DNA of 64,000 nt. Origin: Anastrepha obliqua. Lineage: Eukaryota > Arthropoda > Insecta > Diptera > Tephritidae. The notes under the pieces were generated by a model. That model searched no databases, had not been told where the DNA came from, and saw only the letters and a list, made by a program, of their open reading frames with translations. The DNA is taken from assembly GCF_027943255.1 (NCBI RefSeq), contig NC_072893.1, positions 57,444,001-57,508,000 of the forward strand, given 5' to 3'. How positions within the stretch are numbered: the stretch's first letter is position 1; each line of letters begins with the position of its first letter. A program made the position numbers and the translations under genes. Positions 1-11,407 of the stretch are shown here, in pieces.

Positions 1-310
1 CTCATGATATATTTTCTCTTTTGTTTTGTATTAACCTATCTCATCTTATCCCGTCTTATGTTATGCTACTTTATCTTAACTTATGCTAACGTATTTTATC
101 TAGTATTATCTTGGATTTTCTTAACACTTCACCCCACACACCTACCCCATATTAGCTCTCTTATCTTATCCTATCTTATCTTACGCCATCTTATATAATT
201 TTACATTATTTAATCTAATCTTATCTCATCTTATAAGAAAATACCAGTCCTATTTTATCTGATCACATATTTTCTTATTTTATTTTATCTTAACTCATCA
301 CAATCATATT
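1..310. repeat. Degenerate CTTAT/TTATC-rich simple repeat
   Basis: The first 300 bases are a pyrimidine- and AT-rich array of imperfect CTTAT and TTATC pentamers with scattered substitutions. The short open frame across it is just the repeat read as Leu/Ile/Ser/Tyr and is not a gene. It may be the edge of a longer satellite cut by the window. Confidence 0.6.
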
Positions 311-788
311 TCTTTGTCTAAGCATTTATTCTTTACTATTTTCAAAGCTACCAGTACATGAGCGCTCATCTGACTGTTAGCCGCTTACCGAGACCTTTAA
401 AAATTCCATTACATATTTTTAAGATGTTGGCAGGACGAAGCCAATAATAGTCCCACACAAGAAACTTGGGTCCTGCATGCATTCAATACAAGTAGATCAG
501 AATTGGCAATTAATGGATGAAGAAAGTTTCATAAGAGAAAAATATTGCTGTAAATCGGATTATCATTGTGTCCCTCTTTCTGAGAAGTTATAATCATTCA
601 ATTTCCACTTGATCGGAGTGCCAAACCATCAGCAACCTAATCTCTTAATTTATGAATTCAATTGCACTAAAATTTAAGTTTATCATACGCCCTGTAGGCT
701 GTAGGTAGCACTTGGCCTCACTTGGCAAGAAATTGCGAACTTCATATTTTATGTATAGTTCACATTTTAATTTTAACTTCCTTTTTTG
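311..788. other. Intergenic, nothing recognised
   Basis: AT-rich sequence with no coding frame, RNA gene or repeat I can name. It ends at the TA target duplication of the mariner. Confidence 0.5.
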
Positions 789-790
789 TA

Positions 791-2076
791 TTAGGAGGTT
801 GAATTAGTTTTAAAGGTGACACACAGATGGCGCTATTTATCACTTTATCGCGTTGGCAATACTGAATATATATTCATGACAAAGCCTCATCTCTAGGCTT
901 TGTTTATCAGTATCTGTTATTTCGCTGAAGTATAAACAACGCAGTGTTTTCGTGCTCCGAGTATGTCAACTTTCGTGCCGTCGAAACGCAATTTGCGGGA
1001 AGCTTTGCTTTTCTGCTTCAATTTGAAAAAAAATACAGCCCAAGCCCGTGAATTGCTGCAGGAGGCCTACCCAGACCATACTCCGTCGATTTCAACATGT
1101 GAGTACTGGTTTCGACGATTCAAAAGTGGTGATTTTCACACCGAAGACAAGGAGCGTCTTGGCCAGCCCAAAAAGTTCGAGGACGCGGAATTGGGGGAAT
1201 TGGTAAACGAGGACTCGTGCCAAACCCAAGAAGAGCTTGCTGAATCATTGGGCGTTGATAAATCAACCGTTTGCAAGCGTCTAAAAGCGATGGGAATGAT
1301 CCAAAAGCAAGGACATTGGGTCCCGTACGAGTTGAAGCTGCGTGACGTCGAACGGCGATTTTTTACGTGCGAATTGCTGATCGAGCGACAAAATCGGAAG
1401 GGTTTTTTGCATCGGGTGGTGACTGGGGACGAAAAATGGATCCACTACGATAACCCAAAACGCAAAAAATCATGGGGTTTGCCCGGCCACGCATCAACGT
1501 CGACGGCCAAGCAGAATATTCACGGCAAGAAAATCATGCTCTGCATTTGGTGGGATCAGGTCGGCGTCGTATATTTTGAGCTGCTCCAACCGGGCGAAAC
1601 AATCACGGGGGATCGTTACCGACTGCAATTGATGCGTTTAAGCCGGGCATTGAAAGAAAAACGGCCGGAAACGGTAAAAAGGCACGACAAGGTTATTTTG
1701 CAACATGACAACGCTCGGCCGCATGTTGCTCAACCTGTCAAAAAATACCTTGGAACGCTTGGCTGGAAAGTGTTACCCCACCCGCCGTATAGTCCAGACA
1801 TAGCTCCCTCCAATTATCATTTGTTCCAGCATATGAGTCTCGATTTGGCGGAGCAGCGGTTCTCCTCGTACGAGGCTACCAAAATATGGGTTGAGTCATG
1901 GATAGCCAAGCAGCGGCCTGAATTTTGGAAAAACGGCATCCGGAAATTTCCCGAAAGATGGGCGAAAGTTGTAGCTAGCGATGGCCAATACTTCGAATAA
2001 AATATTTTGTACCGTTTTTTCACAATAAAGCCCCAAATCTTCGAAAAAAACCTTTAAAACTAATTCAACCTCCCAA
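791..2076 (+). mobile_element. Full-length mariner (DD34D) with both inverted repeats
   Basis: The element has 27-bp terminal inverted repeats at 791-817 and 2050-2076 that differ at one position (both read TT[A/G]GGAGGTTGAATTAG inward), and TA duplications at 789-790 and 2077-2078. Its 1286-bp length equals that of Mos1. The transposase frame fills it with no stop or frameshift. Near-perfect inverted repeats and the uninterrupted frame suggest a recent arrival compared with the other mariners here. The encoded enzyme should nonetheless be catalytically dead (see the CDS). Confidence 0.95.
963..2000 (+). CDS. Mariner transposase, intact frame, third catalytic Asp replaced by Asn
   Basis: This is a 345-residue mariner transposase, the length of the Mos1 enzyme, which cuts and pastes the element at TA sites. 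Residues 1-110 hold the paired helix-turn-helix DNA-binding domain. The linker motif is WVPYEL at 119-124 (family consensus WVPHEL). The DD34D domain shows TGDEKW with D156, HDNARPH with D249, and YSPDIAPSNYHLF where residue 284 is Asn (codon AAT at 1812-1814) instead of the metal-binding Asp. The numbering matches Mos1 D156/D249/D284. The protein ends VASDGQYFE, typical of the family. The start is the first ATG after the 5' untranslated region, and AATAAA motifs overlap and follow the stop. By family resemblance it sits near the mauritiana/cecropia mariners. I expect DNA binding but no cleavage. Confidence 0.93.
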   Translation: MSTFVPSKRNLREALLFCFNLKKNTAQARELLQEAYPDHTPSISTCEYWFRRFKSGDFHTEDKERLGQPKKFEDAELGELVNEDSCQTQEELAESLGVDKSTVCKRLKAMGMIQKQGHWVPYELKLRDVERRFFTCELLIERQNRKGFLHRVVTGDEKWIHYDNPKRKKSWGLPGHASTSTAKQNIHGKKIMLCIWWDQVGVVYFELLQPGETITGDRYRLQLMRLSRALKEKRPETVKRHDKVILQHDNARPHVAQPVKKYLGTLGWKVLPHPPYSPDIAPSNYHLFQHMSLDLAEQRFSSYEATKIWVESWIAKQRPEFWKNGIRKFPERWAKVVASDGQYFE

Positions 2077-2078
2077 TA

Positions 2079-3330
2079 TTTTTTCTCTCGTTCTTCTAGT
2101 GTTTGTTTGTTTTGTTTTTTTTTTTTGTTTTTTTTTTTTGGGTTTCGATAAATGCATTTTGGCTACCAGGGGTTGGATAATTTTCGCTTTTCTTTTTATA
2201 TTAGAGCATTTGGCATCTATGCAAAGAATTACTTCACAAACAACTAACAAATAATAGTATATTGTAACTGGAAGTAAAAATTGAAACCAATAAAAGAAAA
2301 TGTAACAAAAGAAAAGCAGACAGCAAAATTAGCAAATGGTAATAATAAAAATGAAAGCCACAGTGAATTGCCTTAAGCGCCCACAAAATGAGCTGAACTA
2401 CTTGGCTATCTGCCCAATTACGACTATAAAGTAGGAATAATATGGAAAGAAAGCGCGGGACAATTATTTTTACAGCCAGGAAATGACAATTCTACATCCA
2501 CAATCCTCCATTAAGTGCATTGTTAGCAAATAATACGATGAACGGGGAAAGTTGTGTAAAAAAATAAAATTCAAAATAATACAAATGTTTTCAGTTGTAT
2601 TGAACAAAATCAGCAAAGTCAAATGACTGCTTGCGCTTATTATGGTTATTAACTAAAGGGAGTTTTACCTATTAAAATATAATTAAAGAATGCTGTGCAT
2701 GCAGAGACTCAGAAAATACTGTTATAGATGAAAAAGATAGTGCAGTTTTGATAGTTATTTTATTGCTCTGCTTGTCCTACGCCAGCATTTGCGACTTCTT
2801 TTCTCAGACCTTCTTCTTTCTGTTCGGTTTGTTTTTGTGCATTGTAATGGAAAATATGGTATTCCAATGTATAGAGTTTATATAAGTACTAAAATCACAC
2901 CAATAAATTTGACCGCCAAATGTTCGTATCCAATACAAAATTAAAATCAATGCTCCCCTTTATATTTTTTATTTTATTCACCCATAATATTTCTTCATCA
3001 AAATAATTTACTCTTCAAGTAAAAATATCTGATTATATGACTTAGATCAAACAAGCACCGTTTTATTCGCTGACCAATTTGAAGGCGGTTTCAAAGATAT
3101 GCGATTGGTATTCTCGCATCTATTGGTAACAAACTTGAGCAGCTCATTTTCATAAGTGCCTCTAACTTCAGCTTTATTCCCTCAAATTCAAAAAACAAAG
3201 TCATAATTGCTTAGTGTTACATCTAGAATGTATGTAATTTCTACAGATTCTCGGACTTTTCGCTTTGACCGTTAGTTGATTGGTTGGTTTAAGTGGTGAT
3301 TCTTCCAAAATCCAATTAGCGCTTACGCAC
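2079..3330. other. AT-rich intergenic stretch
   Basis: Poly-T and A-rich sequence with no frame or repeat I recognise. A T-run at about 2110-2140 directly follows the mariner. Confidence 0.5.
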
Positions 3331-3339
3331 CATTTTTTT

Positions 3340-5560
3340 GCCACATCCTCGTTACCAACTTGTTTACCAGTTATTTACAGCCTGACTATATCCAGTCTGT
3401 GCGGTTCAGGAACCTTATCAGTTTTTTGATATCTAAGCCAGACAGCTGTTCCAGACTCTCGAACAGCGGTTTACCCAGGGTTAACATTCTGTCCTTCCAT
3501 AGGGCAGGGCATTTGCACAGGAAATGGAAGATTTTTTCCTTTCCTCCGGTTGTTTACAACTATGACAGTATGTGTTGTGAGGGATGACCATTTTGGCTGC
3601 TTGTTTTCCCACAGACCAAAAGCCAGTTATGACTGCCGTTAGTCTACAGGCGTCCCGTCGTTTCATGTTTATCAATGTTGACGATTGCTTAAGCTTGTAG
3701 GTGGGCCATAGCGTCCTGCTAATTTTGCATTTCGTCTGGTCTCTTCATATACAATCTGCGATTCGGAAGTATTTTAAAGAAATTGCGCTCTTGACTGCAG
3801 CTAGTGGTGTGAATACCGATTCTGCAAGAGCGGTATTCATAGCAGATCCCCTTCTTGGCAGTTCATCCGCTTTTTCATTACCTTCGATGCTCCTATGTCC
3901 CGGGACCCAGATTAGGGTAACTTTATAGTTTTCGCTCAAGGTGGTAAGGCTAGTCCTGCTTTGTTCCACCTTTTTAGAGGTTGGTGTAGCTGAACCCAGT
4001 GCCTGGATTGCAGCTTGGCTATCCGAAAGAATAGCGATATTGCCCTTAAAAGAGGGATATATAATACTATTAGTAGCCTACAAACTTCCCCAAGGCCAGT
4101 ACTTCCGCCTGAAAGACACTGCAAGCAGACGCACAGATCTTTCAATTTTAAGTCTATGAGAATATATACCCGACCCGCTTCATTTAACTTACATGCACTC
4201 ATTGTTACCCTCTTCTTGATATGTAGATCTACCGGAATAACGTGTGTCAGAACGTTCAGGGCCTCCCTAGGACATGGTCTGATTGCACCGACCGTTATTG
4301 CACAGGCTGATCTTTGTATTCTGCTAAGTAATTTGATGCTGTATTCTCTCTCTAGAACTTTTCACCGAGCTATACGTTAAAATTGGTGGTATAACCGCCT
4401 TATACAGCCATAATGTATGGTTAGGTTGAAGACCCCATCTTCTTCCTAGCATACGCTTACAGGCATATAAAGCGATTTCTGCTTTCTTTACCCGTTCTTC
4501 AATGTTTAATTTCCAGCTAAGTTTGGAGTCCAGAATTAGGTACCCCTAAGTACTTTGCACTGGGTGAAAGTGAGAGGGTTTATCCGTTAATGTTTGGTAG
4601 AGTAAAAATTGGTACCTTAAATCTGGTCGTAAATAGCATAACTTCTGTTTTACGCGCGTTTAAACTTTGGCCACAGCCTGTAGCCAAAGAGTTTAGCTCG
4701 CTTAGCGCCCTTTGAATGATCCCACTGAACGTATTGGGACACAGTCCTGATGCCATTAACACCACTTCATCAGCGTACGCGACCACTTTTACCCCACCTC
4801 CATTAAGTTTTATTAAAATTTTACTAATAACACATAACCAGAGGAGTGGAGATAATACTCCTCCCTGTGGAATGACCCTGTGGATTCGTTTTGTTATGTT
4901 GCTATTACCCATATTAGCTCTAATTATCCTGGTTTCTAGCATAGAGATGATCCAATTGCTGATACAATTTTCCACCCCTTAGTCTATTAACGCCCGTTGG
5001 ATAGCATTAGTGCTAATGTTATTACGCCTTCTATGTCAAGAAAAGCTGTCATGGTGTACTGTTTGCTTGCTAGAGACCCCTCTATTGTTCGGATTACCTC
5101 GTGAAGTGCTGTCTTCGTCGATTTGCCTTCGAGGTAAGCATGTTGTGCAATTGATATCCTAGAACTCTCCAGCGAGCTTCTAATGCGTGTGTCTAAAAGC
5201 CGTTCAAATGTTTTTAAAAGGAAGGACGACAGACTAATTGGCCTAAAGTCCTTCGCTGATTCATGTCCCCTTCTGTTACTTTTGGTATGAAGATGACTCT
5301 AACAGGTTTCCAGCTATTTTGTAATACAACCAAGGTTTAGACACGCTTTGGAAATTTCCATTAGCCATCGCAGAATATTATCAAGAGTTTCCTGTAACAT
5401 CTTGGGAAAAATCCCGTCAGGGCCTGGAGATTTGAAAGGTGAAAATGATTTGACCTTCTCTCTTGTGACTATTACATCCGCTTTGACTGTAGTGGTATTG
5501 AAAAATGTGTCAATTTTTTCTTTAATAAGTCGTCTTAACATGTCAATAAATCGCTAATAC
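3340..5560 (-). pseudogene. LOA-like non-LTR retrotransposon ORF2 remnant (RT, RNase H, zinc knuckle)
   Basis: Read on the minus strand from 5541 down, broken frames give an ordered ORF2. The RT finger motif FKSPGPDGI lies near 5430. The RT palm has PQGGVLSPLLW and YADEVV, where the second catalytic Asp of YADD is Glu. RNase H shows IWVPGHRSIEGNEKADEL near 3900, and the C-terminal zinc-knuckle region starts CHSCKQPEE near 3560. Frameshifts separate these blocks, and no endonuclease or ORF1 is visible. The motif set (RNase H plus C-terminal CCHC) and resemblance to the intact ORF2 at 53.7-57.3 kb place it with LOA-type elements, though I and R1 relatives are not excluded. It is 5'-truncated and inactive. 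Confidence 0.8.
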
Positions 5561-6300
5561 GCTATACTTGTTTAACACACTATAATATCTTGGGGATAAA
5601 ATCAGGTGACAAAACTTAAATTAATGCGTACGAGTCCGAAACAAAACAGCAAGCAACTGTTTGACTGTTTGAAAGTGAACCGAATCTCACAAAAGTTGTG
5701 CGCTTATGGAGAACTTCAAGAAAATTGATTACTTTTTCTTTCTGGCCAATTACTACTCTTACTTATGAGGATCGAAGAGTCATGAATGGCTAAAATAATT
5801 TGTTTCTATGAAATCAAAAAAAAACTAAAAACAAACAACGATACATCATTCTTTGCCATGGGAATGCCACCACTCGCACTAAACTCAATACATTGATTAC
5901 TTGAAAGAGAAATGGATCCAGTTATTCACTCATTGCCTATATTCACCGGATTTATCACATAATGGCATTTTCGTGCTCCTATTCATCAAAAATAAAATTC
6001 ATCACAAACAAACATTTATTTTCAAACTGCATACCAAAAAGCTTTCTACAAATTCTAATTAAAAACCATGTGATTGGAATGAAAAATTTTTTTCTAACTT
6101 TATAATTTTGTATAAAGTGTAAAATTTGGATTTGTATGGTTTTTGTTACGTAATGGGCATTTGAAAAAAAACCAAAAACAAAAAAGAAAATAGTAATATT
6201 TGTCAAATGTTGATTTGTATTGCGTATGAGAATGAGTTGATGTCCTTTCGAAGCCAAAGTTTCGCATTATATAATACAAACAATTAAATAATATATAACA
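5561..6300. other. Intergenic, nothing recognised
   Basis: AT-rich sequence without a credible frame. Short open frames here show no motif. Confidence 0.5.
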
Positions 6301-6309
6301 TTATGTGCA

Positions 6310-7110
6310 GTATGTGCCATTGGAAGCTACAATTTCACTCCATCTTTTAGGCAGCATACGTATTCCTCAAAGCAAAACTTCGAGCTCTCTTGACTTGATC
6401 CATTTATTGAGCCCGTTTTCGATGCTCTCGTAAGGAGTGAACCGCTCTCCAATAAGGGCTGACTGCATTGATTGGAACAGATGGTAAATCGAAGGTGCAA
6501 CGTCTGGGGAATACGGCGGGTGGGGCAAGATTTCACAATTCAATACCGCTAAATATATCTGGATCGATTTAGCAACGTATGGCCTGGCGTTGTCATGCAG
6601 CTAAATCAATTTGTCATGTCTACTGTCCCATTTCGGACGCTTTTCTTTGAAGGCTCGATTCAAACGAATGAACTGCAGTCGATAAAGATCACTAGTGATG
6701 GTTTCAGTTGGTTTAAGGAGTTCATAATAGATGGCACCCTTTTGATCCCACCAGAATCACAACATAACCTTTGAAGCATGAATATTTTTTTTCGCTGTCG
6801 ATGAACCTCGTTCACCTGGTTCACCTGGCAGGCTCCAACATTTTCGACGCTTAGGGTTATCATAATAGATCTACTTTTCATCGCCAGTGACGATGTGATA
6901 CAGAAAAACGTTTCCTTTCTGCCGGTCAAGAAGTATCTTTCGAAATTGCCATTTTGGAAGCGTCGAAACCACTCGTTGTATCTGATGGAACGTAATTGCC
7001 GTAAATATTGACCAATATATGATACGTTTCAGCTGCACTTTTCTTTAAAAGGTAATAATGAAGCATGACTTCACGCAATTGCTGTTTTTTTCGGGACGAG
7101 TGTAGACATT
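6310..7110 (-). pseudogene. Decayed mariner transposase
   Basis: Minus-strand frames reproduce a mariner transposase in order. The N-terminal helix-turn-helix begins near 7105 (KKSAAETYHILVNIYG). The catalytic part gives IVTGDEK then a stop where Trp is expected, YYDNPKRRK, LHDNARPYVAKS, PPYSPDVAPSIYHLF and a C-terminal VASNG. There are at least four in-frame stops and several frameshifts. About 80 residues of the DNA-binding domain are deleted near 6960. The third catalytic Asp has become Ile. The sequence resembles the 963-2000 transposase more than the other mariners in the window. I could not place its inverted repeats. Confidence 0.8.
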
Positions 7111-7184
7111 TTTGACGTCGGATAAAATAGGATCTTTACGCTAAAAAACACGAATATCAACTACTGCGATCGATACCTTACATA

Positions 7185-8077
7185 CTTCTGCTCAAATATG
7201 AACGAGACTTTATCAATAAAACGGTCCGCGGATGACATATGGCAAAAACAATTTTTTTGTTTTTTGGTAGGACTGTTATTAGCTTACATGGCAAATTTCA
7301 GCGTGATATGTCACATAGTTTGTTTTCTGTGCTACTGTAAACAAGTCAAGCTCGACTGTGTTTTTCGAATTTAACGATGGAAATTCAAGTTGAACAAAGA
7401 ATTTGTTTGAAATTTTGTTATTCCAACAAAATTTCGGTTTCAGACGCCTTAAAAATGTTGCAGACAACCTATGAGAACTCTGCTCTATCGCGTGCACGTG
7501 TTTTCCAGTGGTACAAATCGCTCAAAAATTAAGGTTATGCTGACTGTTTTTTTCGATTACGAAGGTGTGGTGCACTCGGAGTTCCTTCCGCAAGGCCGAT
7601 CGGTTAACGCTGAATATTATTTAGACGTTTTAAAGCGTTTGCGCGAGAACATTCGTCTTAAAAAGAACAAATTGTGGGACAACAAGTCATGGTTCTTGCA
7701 TCACGATAATGCACCAGCTCGCACATCACGTCTTGTTCGCGATTATTTGAACAAAAATAATGTTAATATCGTTCCGCAAGCACCGTATTCGCCTGATATG
7801 GCTCCATGTGACTTTTTTCTGTTTCCCAAGCTCAAGTTGCCGCTCCGTGGAAAACATTTTGAGACAATTGAAGTCATAAAAGAGAATTCGAAAAAGGAAC
7901 TGAAATCCATACCGAAATCGGCCGTCCAGAAATGCTATGATGATTGGAAAAAATGTTGGCATACCAATGTGTATCGTCTCCAATGGTGATTACTTTGAAG
8001 GAGATAAAATAAAAATTGAACAATAATTAACCGTTTGTGTTTTGTTAAATCAGTCTCGTTCATATTTGAGCAGAAGC
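7185..8077 (+). mobile_element. Internally deleted mariner, copy A of a two-copy family
   Basis: Inverted repeats beginning CTTCTGCTCAAATATGAACG at 7185 and, inverted, ending at 8076-8077 bound an 893-bp element with TA at 7183-7184 and 8078-8079. The same ends occur at 16549-17474. The usual mariner length is near 1280 bp, and about 390 bp of the gene is missing inside. Confidence 0.88.
7377..8026 (+). pseudogene. Mariner transposase with internal deletion and late frameshift
   Basis: Translation from the ATG at 7377 gives a typical N-terminus (MEIQVEQRICLKFCYSN, ..LKMLQTTY.., VFQWYKS). It then jumps at about 7510 straight to the catalytic domain (SKIKVMLTVFFDYEG) in another frame. The deletion removes the second helix-turn-helix, the linker and the first catalytic Asp. 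The rest keeps HHDNAPARTS and PYSPDMAPCDFFLFPKLK, spaced as DD34D. A small indel near 7970 shifts the last 20 codons; the alternative frame restores the family C-terminus ending GDYFEGDKIKIEQ. The junction lies in a short TCG.TCAAA match shared by both flanks, suggesting a microhomology deletion. It is inactive. Confidence 0.88.
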
Positions 8078-8079
8078 TA

Positions 8080-11000
8080 TGTGTATACACCTTCAAATCA
8101 CCAGTATATTACTAGAGCGAGCACAAAAATAGTGTCAGCAACGCCACCTCTTTTTCGAGGGCGAAAATTTATTCCCATACCCAATATTTTGTCTCGTGGA
8201 GAAGATCTTCTAGGCGAATATTTTGAAAATCAATAAAGCAGTTTTTTCAGAATTGTTTTTTTTTCTAAATTTTTACAAAAACTCTTTGTCTTAATCTTTC
8301 GTAGAGTATTTGATAGATATACCATTATTCATGGAATTGCATAGTTTATCTATAGTCAAGAACAGTTTGGGTATCGGTAGTCAGTGCATAACTGTCGGCA
8401 AGATGGCTGCCAGTGAACGTTTTAACTGTTTTAACTAAATTTCCATAAATGTGAAGAGCATCCCTGGTGGCGATTGCAATTCAAGCGTACAAAGGCAATA
8501 TTTTTTAAATTCATACGAACATTGCATAGCTGATTGACAGCGGAGTGACATCAATGATAACAATGTCAGTAGTTACAAAAATGTTGGCAACAATTTAGCG
8601 CCAACGCACAACATGGCGACACTCTGCCAACATTCTCCAATATGCACTCACTCAAAAGTCTGGCATACCCACTTGTATATGTACATATATACATATAGAT
8701 ATATTTACCACTATGTGTATATATGTACGTATATATTCAGCTGGCAGACTGATGCTAACATGGCATACTGGTAATTTGCTGATGTTGCAACAGTTGCACG
8801 AGTACTGCTCTCGATGGTTGTTGCAAGTGCAAGAGTGAATTTTTATTTTCTTCTTTTTCTACACTTACACTTGTATATCCTCTTCGTTATGGCGTATTTC
8901 CGTCGAACATATTTTCCTGTTCTTTCACGATCTCTCCTCCTCTCTGCCGGTTTTTTACTCTCTGTTTGTCATGTTGCCGTCACCATACATCGAATTCTTG
9001 CTTGCGCGATGCATTTGCATTTTTGCCCTCTTGACATGTTTGCCGCACATTGGCGCTTAGCGCATCAACTACTATCGTATGCAAACAAATACACGCACGC
9101 GGACATACACCTGTGTGCACAATAATAGAAGCGCGATGTATAGTAAAGTTTTTACTTTTTTGTATTTTGTTTTTTATACCACATTTAACCTATCGGAAGA
9201 TTTATGCCGTATGTAGCGTCGTACGTTAATCATATTTCAAATTGTGATCTAGACAGTTGCAGCATACAAACAGCCCAGAAATGGAGTGTGTAAAAGTCAA
9301 AATAAAGATTTTCATCACTCAAAATTATTTTTTTTATTAAAAATTGTTTATTTAGTAATAAAATAAAAATGTATGCTTAATTTTGTGCCACCTTGTACCA
9401 TAAAAAACATCTAATCTGAAGATTCAAAATTTAAAAAAAGGTTGGAAATTTCCATCAAACTTCAAACTTTTGAATCGGAGCTGTGACAAAAATTTCGAGT
9501 ATACAGTTATTAGCCCTTTGAATTTAGGTGCAATAAAGTGGAAGCTTGAAGGGGCAAAAGAAAACCACTTTATAAAACATAAAATATTTTAAACCACTTT
9601 AAATTGGTGCAAATTGCAGAAACTTTAAACTGCATACTAAAAAAACATAGTTCATATATCAACAAAACCAATATAAATTAAGGCTTCAGGCAATGTAAAA
9701 AACTTAAAACAATCTGGAAAAATTTGCAAAAGAAAAAATTTCCTGAAAATCCTGACAAAAAAAAGTTGTAATTTCGTTGCCAATATCTGTAATTTTTAAA
9801 ATTTTTTTTATATAATTTGAAACTTTAATGTCTGTTGTTTTTGTTGAAATATCAACTATGTCTTTATGTTGTTTTTATGTTTAAAAAATTACGTGCAAAA
9901 AATAATTGTTAAAACTTCGCAATACATATGCCGCACTGCTATTATTGCGAATACAGGTGTACATATACTCATATATAATATATACAAATTCAAATTCATA
10001 TGTGTATTTGCATCAATCGAACAGGGTAGGTGTGTACGTATACACACATACATGCATACATACTAAACATATTCGACTTTCTATGTCTCTATTGGATTTG
10101 TATCCGCAGCTGCTTCACTGAAAATCCGTTCTGCCCATTGCTTGCATTTTTTTTTTACTTGTTATTGTTAGTTCTATTCTATGCTTGTTTGCGTTTCACT
10201 TATTTTGTCAGTGTCACCCGCTCTAGCCATCCGCTCCCGCTATGTATCTCTCTGCCCTCGCGTACTTGTATACATGTTTATGCTAATTTCTTTGTTACTC
10301 TCATTCTGCTGTGACGATGTCACTGTTGCATATTTAGTTTCTCTTATTGTTGTTGCTATTATTGGCAGCGTAACTATATAAGTGCAATTCAAATATTGTA
10401 TAATTTGGACGCAGCATGGCACTTTTGCTATCGCTGTCATGGGTGGGGAGAAAATCAAACTGTTCGCAATGCAAATTTGATTAGCATTTTTTTACAAGTT
10501 GATAAGTCGATGCAAAGGTTACGAAAGAAACATGAAAAGCACCAAAAGCCTTTTAGTTTTGAGCATTTAAGCAATTTATGTGAATTGCAATGAGCTCATC
10601 CTGGTTATTAGTATATTCAGAATGCAAAAGTATGCAAAATGATTTTATGAAACTAACTAGCAATTCTTCAGTAATTAGGAACGATATTATGTATCTAAAT
10701 ATTAAAATTATTATCAAGTCATAATGGTGAATATAGTGCTGTACAATTTAGCCAGAATACTTATTCAGTTTTGACCTCTAACGGTGGAATGTTGATTCAA
10801 CAACGCATGGAAATTGTTGAAATTTATTTTTAAATCCAATACTCCGCTCGTCAAATCTTTCGCGCGCTGATATTGTTAATAAAATTAACTTCAAACGACT
10901 CATTTCTGCCTAAGTGACTAAACAAATAAGTAAAATTGTCACATTTTGAGCGACGGAAATCTATGAGAAACGCTTCCGAAAAAGTCATTGTTTAGTGTGA

Positions 11001-11180
11001 ATTTTTGTAGGTTGCCGTGATCAATACTTATTTCTTCGAAGATGCGTAGGGCGTTGTCAAAAATTACCGAACACTTATTTTTACTATGATGGATGGTGTC
11101 CATACTTATCCTACATATACATACTTTCAACAGAATTACGCCACTTACCATACTACTTTGAAAATATTGAAAAATATAAG
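8080..11180. other. Intron-like AT-rich stretch
   Basis: No convincing gene. It holds a TA/TG microsatellite-like patch at about 8675-8745, an A-rich stretch at 9300-9840 and TA/CA-rich tracts near 9955-10070. Open frames of 65-103 codons read mostly as Leu, Tyr, Cys and Ser from simple sequence and lack motifs. Confidence 0.5.
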
Positions 11181-11184
11181 AACA

Positions 11185-11260
11185 AGTTTTTTCTAATAGT
11201 GATCGCCTCTTGGTAGGCAATGGCAAACCTTCAAGTGCATTTCTGTCATGAAAAGGTAGA
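11185..11260 (+). mobile_element. SINE fragment (middle part)
   Basis: The segment TTTTTTCTAATAGTGATCGC followed by a GGCAATGGCAAACC-like block and TTTCTGTCATGAAAA matches the body of the SINE at 30286-30608. Head and tail are missing. Confidence 0.6.
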
Positions 11261-11407
11261 TAGGTTGGATAGGTGGTAGGAGTACCACAGATACACTACA
11301 AGTAGCACTAGAGTGCCATTTTGAGACCATAAAACCCCCAAAACTTAGAAGAAAAACCATCTACAGCCATCCACTGCGGTTAATGTCGTGGGGGAGATAA
11401 ATGAGAT

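Noticed and set aside
8814..9125. 103-codon frame with signal-peptide-like hydrophobic start
   Set aside because: Composition follows the local TTT/CTT-rich sequence, there is no motif, and overlapping frames of similar size exist nearby.
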